Assembly (NCBI GenBank): GCA_017591395.1
Contig: WEDG01007273.1
Coordinates: 1 to 64,000 of the forward strand
Length of the DNA stretch: 64,000 nucleotides
Direction: 5' to 3'
From: Schistocephalus solidus
Lineage: Eukaryota > Platyhelminthes > Cestoda > Diphyllobothriidea > Diphyllobothriidae
Shown piece by piece: positions 56,839 to 64,000 of this stretch; position 1 is the first letter of the stretch; every line of letters begins with the position of its first letter. The notes under the pieces were generated by a model. It searched no databases and was not told the origin of the DNA. It was given only the letters and a program-made list of their open reading frames with translations. Made by a program: the position numbers and the translations under genes.

Positions 56839-57411
56839 TCAACAGGCAGACTTACGAGCAAACCGAGGAACATCGATTAATTTCCCTCTGACTAGACTGA
56901 TTTCTGGAGAACTCGTGCGGACGCTCAAGCGACTGTTATTTAACTCGTAGCACCCGCCCCAGAAATTCTGGGCAATATACTTTAATGCAACATTCACCGT
57001 TGTCAAAAGGAGCAACGTGCCGGCCTTCTGAAAACTGTTCATTTCAATTTTTCCCGATAAATAGCCTATCATGGCCGAAAACGTCAACAAGCGGTTGACG
57101 AACAAGATACAGGAACGACACATGGGAAGAGAAAGGCAGTGGTATAATGCAAGGCCATAAATACATACTGCCCTCGCCATAATGATTAATAATTCTGATG
57201 GCCATAGACACGGCTTTCCGAACCTTTTACTTATAGGTACAAAACTACTATAGAAGATACAACGAGAGAGAGGACAAAAACTTAACAATTCCTTTTTTAA
57301 AACAATAGCTACTTGAAGTTCTTTGTATAAAATGTCTTGAGAAGACAGTGTGTAGAGAGAACGAACAAAAATCGACATTTCGGCCCTAGAATGTTTCGGA
57401 AGCAGTGGCAA
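56839..57411 (-). CDS. Unrecognised 191-codon open frame, possibly chance
   Basis: It is the longest open frame outside TEs. It is open from a TTG at 57414 with no convincing start; the first ATG lies several codons in. Residues 70-150 contain two or three hydrophobic stretches (for example LLIIMARAVCIYGLALYHCL and AGTLLLLTTVNVALKYIA). I recognise no family. It could be an exon of a membrane protein or simply a random open frame in A/T-rich DNA. No clear splice sites with a neighbour were identified. Confidence 0.15.
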   Translation of the reverse strand: MPLLPKHSRAEMSIFVRSLYTLSSQDILYKELQVAIVLKKELLSFCPLSRCIFYSSFVPISKRFGKPCLWPSELLIIMARAVCIYGLALYHCLSLPMCRSCILFVNRLLTFSAMIGYLSGKIEMNSFQKAGTLLLLTTVNVALKYIAQNFWGGCYELNNSRLSVRTSSPEISLVRGKLIDVPRFARKSAC

Positions 57412-57414
57412 CAA

Positions 57415-59313
57415 TAGTGTAATCTAGTGAGATTGATGTGACCCGCAAATTGAAATTCACGATCAAACGACAAATACGAGGCTAAATATCCTTACCAGGA
57501 ACCGAAAAATTAGCAGTCGTCTAAAAGTTGCCATGCAGAGTAATTTAACCAAATCAGTTAAAGTCTTGGCACAAATCCACACGTGTACCAGCTTCTCATT
57601 AGTCGCGATAAAAAACTAACTTTGGATTATGAACGCATACAGCAGGCGAACCATAGTATTTAACGGTTATCAATCGAGCCATCGAGGAGATGGCCAGCCT
57701 AATGCTCCAAGGTTAGCTCTCTGTTAGCGCATTGAGCCGAAACATGGACCTGCATTCCGCATAAAAGGCGCCAAGCCCGAGGCTGGAATCAGTGTGAAAG
57801 GACCAGCAATACAGGCTAAGAGCTTTGGTAGGCCTGGTAGCTAAAGCGATAAAGAGCCAATTTTAGGTCAATGGATGAAGATAGAAGCTGAACTAAATTA
57901 TAGATCACCGTGACAAATAATGAGTTCGTCCGATGATGGTTGTACGGCTAACAGGCGATCCCAGTTCGTTACTGTTATGGCAAAGGGGATCAAGGTTAGG
58001 TAAACCCATTAGCGGTCCTCACTGGAGATACTGGTGTTAAACAGCAGCGAACAGGCAGACAAACGTTTGTGCGTTGACAAATTATAATACGAGACAGCTG
58101 ATGAAATTGGATAAAAAAGATTTGGCCAAAAAACCAACTCCCAGCTCGGACGATAGAATTGAGGACGTTTCAAAAACATCAATGTGAACAAAGTTTAGTT
58201 CATAAACTCCATTTAACTTATTTATCATTTTAATTCTTGGATTTTGTAAGTAGTAACAGGCAAACTACCCATCAAACTTGAAAGAGTAAAGCCACTTTAT
58301 TGCCTCTTTCTACGGAAACCATTTTTTTGAACCATTACCGTAACAACTAGCGAAAACAAAATCCAAATCTAGATATACCACAAGGTAGATACATTGTATA
58401 AAATAACAAATATAGATAAAAATGAATTTAAGTTAATTAAACTAGGCTTTTGCATAAACTTTAAAAAAACTTTTCTTAAAGAGGAGACTTAAACGTATCC
58501 CTGTAAACCTACGGTTGAATGCATAAAAACGTTGGTCATGGAATATTTATGCGGTTACAGACCAAAACTTACATAGAGTTTTCTGAATGTAGTAAATAAT
58601 TTTAAGTGCGGACCTGGACATCAATATTTTAACTGTGTGCTGATGAAAAAAGCCGGTGTTTTTCCCTCTCTACCGACAAACCCTCTCCCGTAACTCATGT
58701 CAATTCTCCGCCCGCTACGTCGGCACATCCCGAAGCCCACGGAGCTGCCTTCCTCACCAGTCATCTCCCATCTAGACAGGTCATACCTTGCCGAAACACA
58801 TTCCTATCTTTACCATAAATTCCATTCGCTCTTGTTCATAGTATACATTAATGACTCCCTGAATTCTCATTTCCCTTAACTTCGGAATGTGTACTTATGT
58901 ATTTAACAAATTTATTCAGCTCAGTCTTAAACTACGATTTATTCCCAATGCTTCATGTTACTCGGTCTGTGTTAGCTTCGAGTCTTCGGCTGCTACAATA
59001 CAAATGAAGTCTGAAGTATTGAACGCTCTATTTATAAAACCTTGACTAAAACGATCAATATCCAAACGTCCCCAGAGGCACCAGTTAGCTAACATGTCAA
59101 AATAAAAACAAACTAACCGCGCTTGTTTGCATTTTTATCGTTTATTTCTGTCACAATTAACGAATATCTTCACCTTCCCGAGGACACAACACCACTTTTC
59201 GCCCGAAAGGAGTCTGTATTAAAGTATACTAACACAGTATATAAGTTTCTCTTACATTTACTATGTCAATACTCCAAGTTTATTCGCCAAGCTCTCTGCC
59301 TACCCCCACACTC
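57415..59313. other. No recognised feature
   Basis: About 1.9 kb in which no gene or shared repeat is visible. A 60-codon ORF at 58697-58879 contains LLFIVYINDS, which echoes an RT motif, but no flanking RT text supports it. Confidence 0.35.
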
Positions 59314-60065
59314 TGCTGGCATATAAATAAAGATACGATAGTCAGAAATTGATTTGGTTACGGTGCGTAAGTAGAGAGAATACGTGTCCACTAGTCCAAA
59401 CGGCGGAAATTTGAAAAATTGATGCTGTTCATTCTAATTCTCCTGAAAAAAAACAACTTAAGTGACATAATTTGCTCGTTGATTGTTTCTAGAATTTGAT
59501 ATACTCAACGAGCGTACCCAAGCTACCGGTGCTGCAAAAATTGCCAAATTATTAATCAGCTGTGCTAAATGATGACATTTCTCTCGGACGTGGCACGATA
59601 CCCTCCTCCCAAGCTTCGACTTGTCCTTAGGACCGGGACATGCGCTAGCAGGCAACACCCTGGCAGTATAAATGGAGCGTTTTGCATGAATGCAATAGCA
59701 ATGCGCAGTTGAGTAGCATTCGGTTCTCCAATAAGCTGATCGAACAATCCTCATTCGATTAGATAAACTGCATTGGTGCCTGCGCAGCTCCCCATGAATT
59801 TCCATGGAATTTCATGGGGAGCAGGCACTTACGCTAACCACGGCCAATCCGCGAGTGTTCCTTCAAGAGCATTGCTCCAGTTAACAACTTAAGACAGTTC
59901 ACAATTTACCCGACCTGAAATGGCCTCAATTCAAACTGTGAGAGGCTTTTAAGATGCCTCCATCGTTGAAGCGTTGTAGGTCAGCATGTGTGCTCACATA
60001 TGTAGGCGAAAATATTATCAAGTCAGTCTAATGTTTTTGACTACCCTATTTAACTTACAAGTGCA
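59314..60065. repeat. Tandem duplication, unit 1 (752 bp)
   Basis: From tgctggcatataaataaag to the base before the next tgctggcatataaataaag. It is matched base for base by 60066-60817 with only about three substitutions seen (59421 region g/a; 59576 region ctctc/ttttt). The content is unrecognised; a 115-codon minus-strand ORF in each unit has no known motif. Confidence 0.92.
59776..59828. repeat. Palindrome/hairpin in unit 1
   Basis: ctccccatgaatttcc and ggaatttcatggggag pair around a central atgg-type turn, extended by gtgcctgc on the left and gcaggcac on the right, with four unpaired bases (gcag/c). The stem is about 24 bp. Confidence 0.8.
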
Positions 60066-60819
60066 TGCTGGCATATAAATAAAGATACGATAGTCAGAAA
60101 TTGATTTGGTTACGGTGCGTAAGTAGAGAGAATACGTGTCCACTAGTCCAAACGGCGGAAATTTGAAAAATTGATACTGTTCATTCTAATTCTCCTGAAA
60201 AAAAACAACTTAAGTGACATAATTTGCTCGTTGATTGTTTCTAGAATTTGATATACTCAACGAGCGTACCCAAGCTACCGGTGCTGCAAAAATTGCCAAA
60301 TTATTAATCAGCTGTGCTAAATGATGACATTTTTTTCGGACGTGGCACGATACCCTCCTCCCAAGCTTCGACTTGTCCTTAGGACCGGGACATGCGCTAG
60401 CAGGCAACACCCTGGCAGTATAAATGGAGCGTTTTGCATGAATGCAATAGCAATGCGCAGTTGAGTAGCATTCGGTTCTCCAATAAGCTGATCGAACAAT
60501 CCTCATTCGATTAGATAAACTGCATTGGTGCCTGCGCAGCTCCCCATGAATTTCCATGGAATTTCATGGGGAGCAGGCACTTACGCTAACCACGGCCAAT
60601 CCGCGAGTGTTCCTTCAAGAGCATTGCTCCAGTTAACAACTTAAGACAGTTCACAATTTACCCGACCTGAAATGGCCTCAATTCAAACTGTGAGAGGCTT
60701 TTAAGATGCCTCCATCGTTGAAGCGTTGTAGGTCAGCATGTGTGCTCACATATGTAGGCGAAAATATTATCAAGTCAGTCTAATGTTTTTGACTACCCTA
60801 TTTAACTTACAAGTGCATG
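60066..60819. repeat. Tandem duplication, unit 2
   Basis: Direct copy of unit 1 with no spacer. The last two bases (tg, 60818-60819) match the first two of the unit, so the junction has 2-bp microhomology. Homology stops at 60820 (t versus c). Confidence 0.92.
60528..60580. repeat. Palindrome/hairpin in unit 2
   Basis: Identical to the palindrome of unit 1, displaced by 752 bp. Confidence 0.8.
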
Positions 60820-62454
60820 TTGACTAAAATTGTCTGCATATACATTCAAAAAAGTAAATGTCCGAATAGATTACGGAAATTACACTACAAACGCTTTACC
60901 CGTAAAGGGTAAGAGAAAATATAAACAAGGTTGAAATTTACCTTAAACAGGTTACCCGACGGAATCAAAAACATAATACAGAAATATCAAGCTACGCATT
61001 GATTGAAATTAATCTTCCTAGATAAATATCACCCTAATATTGGGGCTCTCTTCACTTACAAAATACGCAACGTTGCTAGGGCTGCTTTTAAATGTCCCAC
61101 TGACGCTATCATAGGTTTGGTCAGGTTACTTATTTTCGAGGTTACAAATGGTCATGAATTATCAGTAGTTTTAACCAGCAAATACGTTACCCACAATTAA
61201 AACAGTAATTTATGTATAAAGTTAAAAATGTTGGCTCATAGGCTTCATACGCTTCTTCACAAATCTTTTTTGGGCGCATCATGGATAGAGGGTGGATAAA
61301 CACCCTGCAGACTATGATGTACTTTTATACATAAAAAACCGGCCTGCACGAACGTACGTTTTTGAAATCTATTTTTGCAAAGTCTGCACATTGGAAAACA
61401 TGTAGTCTGAGTATCTAGAGCAGAGTTTAAGGGCCTCCGGTTTTGGAAGCGCAGGGATTTATTATTTACCTAAGCGGAAATGTTTTTGATAGGAGAGAAT
61501 GACTGAAATTTCTGGCGCAGCACAGGGGAGGTAAACGGATCGGACTGGATCCGGCAGCTTAATTGGAAACAGGAAACTGTTCTTTAGATTGGTTTTAGTG
61601 CCACGATTTCTGGTATCTGAACTTCTCTCCGCTCATAAGGGCATTCGTCGAAATTTTAAATCCCTTATCGAATGGAGCATTAAAGGAAGCTTTCTAGCTA
61701 AAAGACTGGACTTTATATGCACCCGGCATCAAAATTCAAGCTACCCTCGAGACATTACTCTTAAACGTCCAGCAATATACTCGGCCCCAGTAAAGAAAGC
61801 GCGACTGAAGTAATTTATATTTTTTTTGCAGTAAGAACCTAAATGACAACTGTTGAACTTCCATCTCATTTTGTGGTCGAGCGCAGTTCTTAGCTTCAAG
61901 CGCCAATGAAGCACACAATTCTTTAGCATGTCGCTTAAGATTTATTCCTCAAAGCGGCATCGCGCTTTTGGAGTTTGCCTCTTGCGGGCATTTCATACTG
62001 TGACCAAAAGAATCGGACGAACTATTTACCCTCTGTAAATAACTCGAAACCTTTGGATAAAGATGAACAAAAACTTAGGCAAAAGTAGGCAACAACACCA
62101 TTGTCTCCGCATTTTGTAGAGCTTTGCCCAAAATGGAACGAGATAAGCCATATTTGAATATTGAGAAAAATGCGTGAAACGCGAATTATACAACGATTTG
62201 TTCAAATGTCAAAATTATTCTTCAGGAACAGGAACACCACACTGAGGATAAAAGATAGCACCACAATATTGAAAAGAGGTAACATTAAAGTCATTATTAG
62301 AACGTATAACTTAGTTTAACATATTAGTCGTGTTCGGACTTATTTTCATCTCTGTAGCTAATTTCAAGCAGATCAAAACCCGTAATTCAAGTAATAGCGA
62401 GTACTTGAAAGTATGCAATTTATAAAGACTGCTTTGCATAAAGAATTAGTTAAT
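60820..62454. other. No recognised feature
   Basis: 1.6 kb of A/T-rich sequence without recognised coding or repeat content. Several 60-75 codon ORFs overlap on both strands. Confidence 0.4.
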
Positions 62455-62899
62455 TTAAGTTTTCCCACTTTAAAACGCTTTCAGTTCGTTGCTTCTAAGT
62501 ACAGCTTTCTTTGCAGTAACCTGCCAGTCGATATAAGGCTATCAAATAGCCTATAAGATTTCAAGCGCAGACTGCACATTTATATTAACACTGCTTCAAT
62601 AAACCTTTTAGTTTCCCTTCCTTCCTGAGCAGATTTCCCCATGAATCTGAGAAAGGACAAAGGGGCATTTAGGAAACAGTCTCCAAAATTACATTTACGT
62701 ACATCGTCCCCACCATGAACTAAGTTATCTCCACAAACAATTTATCCGACTAATCATCGTTAAACAATCGGGTCATACTGGCGTGAACATTTTAATGCAG
62801 CTTAAGTTCGTTGACCCTTATCCATCATCAGAAGCCAAGCCTGACTATTGAAATGTCTAGGCATTACTTTCATCATCAAATCTCGTGGGAAATAGCAGC
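62455..62899 (+). mobile_element. Decayed LINE family D 3' end
   Basis: RFQFVASKYSFLCSNLPVDI RLSNSL, stop, DFKRRLHIYINTASINL corresponds to the C-terminus of the family D ORF (FASRYSFLWNNLPIEIRSF...FKRRLNIYLNTDSINL). A recognisable 3' UTR follows (ttccccatgaatctgagaaaggac). It is clearly older than the 28.7-31.4 kb copy. Confidence 0.75.
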
Positions 62900-63650
62900 C
62901 CTGAGCGCATTATATTGACGTCATCCTACTCAATTAACGCATCTTCCATTTGCGAGTGATGATCAAACTTTAATACAATCTTCGCAGTCACTTTTTGTAC
63001 TCTCCTCTTTTCCACCATAATTGCCAACTTTTGAAAACCTTGATGCAATCCTCCGTTGCTGCAACCCTGACTATGATCTCTGCAACCTCTGTTGATAATT
63101 GTGGCTGGTTGCACTGTTTTTGCCACCTTGTCGGCAGACTATGCAGTCAGCAAGGTCGAATCTCGGTGACGACCTCGTGGCCTCTACCGTACCCTCTTCG
63201 TTTTGACCCTGTTGTCCAGGAGGATCTCCTCCTGTCTCATCCCTTGATGCTTGTGAACTGTAGCTCGGACTGTTATATGATCTCTCCCATGAAAAGGAGT
63301 GTTCCGTACCCCCACACGTTGTCATACAAATCACGGTCTTATCTCATTCCTATTAACTCTTGCTATTAATTTTTTAGGAAGTTCGCTGACTTCACCCCTG
63401 ATTTCAGACTAGGAGTTTTTTTCCCTGCTCCTTTCCTTGTTCACCATACATTCCAAAGATTGTTGAATATGGTCTTAAAAATGAAGAATCGTTGTGAATC
63501 GGACGTGCATACTATACTACTCATTTCTGTTGTTCATAGGGTTGCTCACTCAGAACAGCCATTATCCACCGTTTGTCTATTTTTACTAAGTTACTACTTT
63601 CGGACTCATGGGGCCCTCTGTGCCTGAAATATACAATTTATTTATGTATC
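62900..63650 (+). mobile_element. Decayed LINE family E 3' UTR
   Basis: It aligns along its length with 38930-39660 (for example cttttgaaaaccttgatgcaatc, ggtcgaatctcggtgacgacctcgtgg) and ends cctgaaatatacaatttatttatgta. The D-then-E order here repeats the D/E neighbourhood of the 28-39 kb region. Confidence 0.7.
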
Positions 63651-64000
63651 TAAGGAAACTGATAACCTTAGTTAGGTGTTATATCATTAAACGTTCTATG
63701 AAAGCCTTGCAGATGCATGCGTCTGACTTTTTCATTGTATTAAAAATCTCGTGTGCTGCTGTTGCAGCATTGATAAACACACAGCAAAATATCAAAAGCC
63801 ATTTTATAAAGCCTTCTGTACTCTGGAATAATAACTGGTAGTCGCAACCCACCCCAAAAATGGCTGGTTTTCAATTACTTATCCTCTTGAAATCGCGCAG
63901 CTTAAGGATGATATTTTTTCCAAGTTTTGTCAGTTGGTCAGCTAACCGACAACAGGAACCGATCTGAAATCTCAGAATGATAGCTGAAATTGATATAATT
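63651..64000. other. No recognised feature
   Basis: I see no gene or repeat here. Confidence 0.35.

Noticed and set aside
58697..58879. LLFIVYINDS as an RT fragment
   Set aside because: A single ten-residue echo with no flanking RT motifs or repeat match is too weak to call.
59458..59805. 115-codon minus-strand ORF repeated in the tandem duplication
   Set aside because: The duplication explains why it occurs twice. It has no recognised motif and includes the palindrome, so conservation between units is not evidence of coding.

Overview
The window is nuclear DNA from an animal. The transposon set (several non-LTR retrotransposon families, Penelope-like elements with a GIY-YIG domain, and LINE ORFs ending in zinc fingers) together with a 33-nt intron suggests a flatworm. 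A diphyllobothriid-type tapeworm fits best, but that is an inference. It carries two recognisable host genes embedded in a dense graveyard of decayed transposable elements (TEs). I use private letters A to E for the LINE families; clade names are tentative.

Layout. 0.17-0.64 kb: eroded family A tail. 1.44-1.79 kb (+): complete two-exon gene for ribosomal protein eL42 (RPL36A/L44). 1.8-5.2 kb: nothing recognised. 5.2-6.2 kb: family B 3' piece (-). 7.1-19.7 kb: three family A copies in one orientation (+) with long repeated UTRs. 19.85-24.26 kb: family B element (+) interrupted by a family C element, with a 12-bp target-site duplication. 25-39.7 kb: mosaic of B, C, D and E pieces on both strands, including a DNA-transposon remnant and a duplicated C-B chimera. 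40.9-44.6 kb: fourth family A copy. 44.65-54.82 kb (-): first five coding exons of IFT74, an intraflagellar transport protein. Its introns hold Penelope-like elements, tRNA-derived repeats and LINE 3' ends. The exons for the C-terminal part were not found. 54.8-64 kb: largely featureless, except for a near-identical 752-bp tandem duplication and degenerate D and E tails.

The host genes have unrelated roles: translation (eL42) and cilium assembly (IFT74, partner of IFT81 in IFT-B). No operon-like or co-regulated arrangement is visible. The most unusual content is LINE family A. Its ORF2 continues past the reverse transcriptase into five zinc fingers (one C2HC, then two C2H2 pairs that look duplicated). 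Every copy here is broken by frameshifts, stops or deletions.

Coordinates of TE edges are by eye and are good to a few tens of bases unless a junction is stated. IFT74 and eL42 exon ends were checked for phase and splice consensus.
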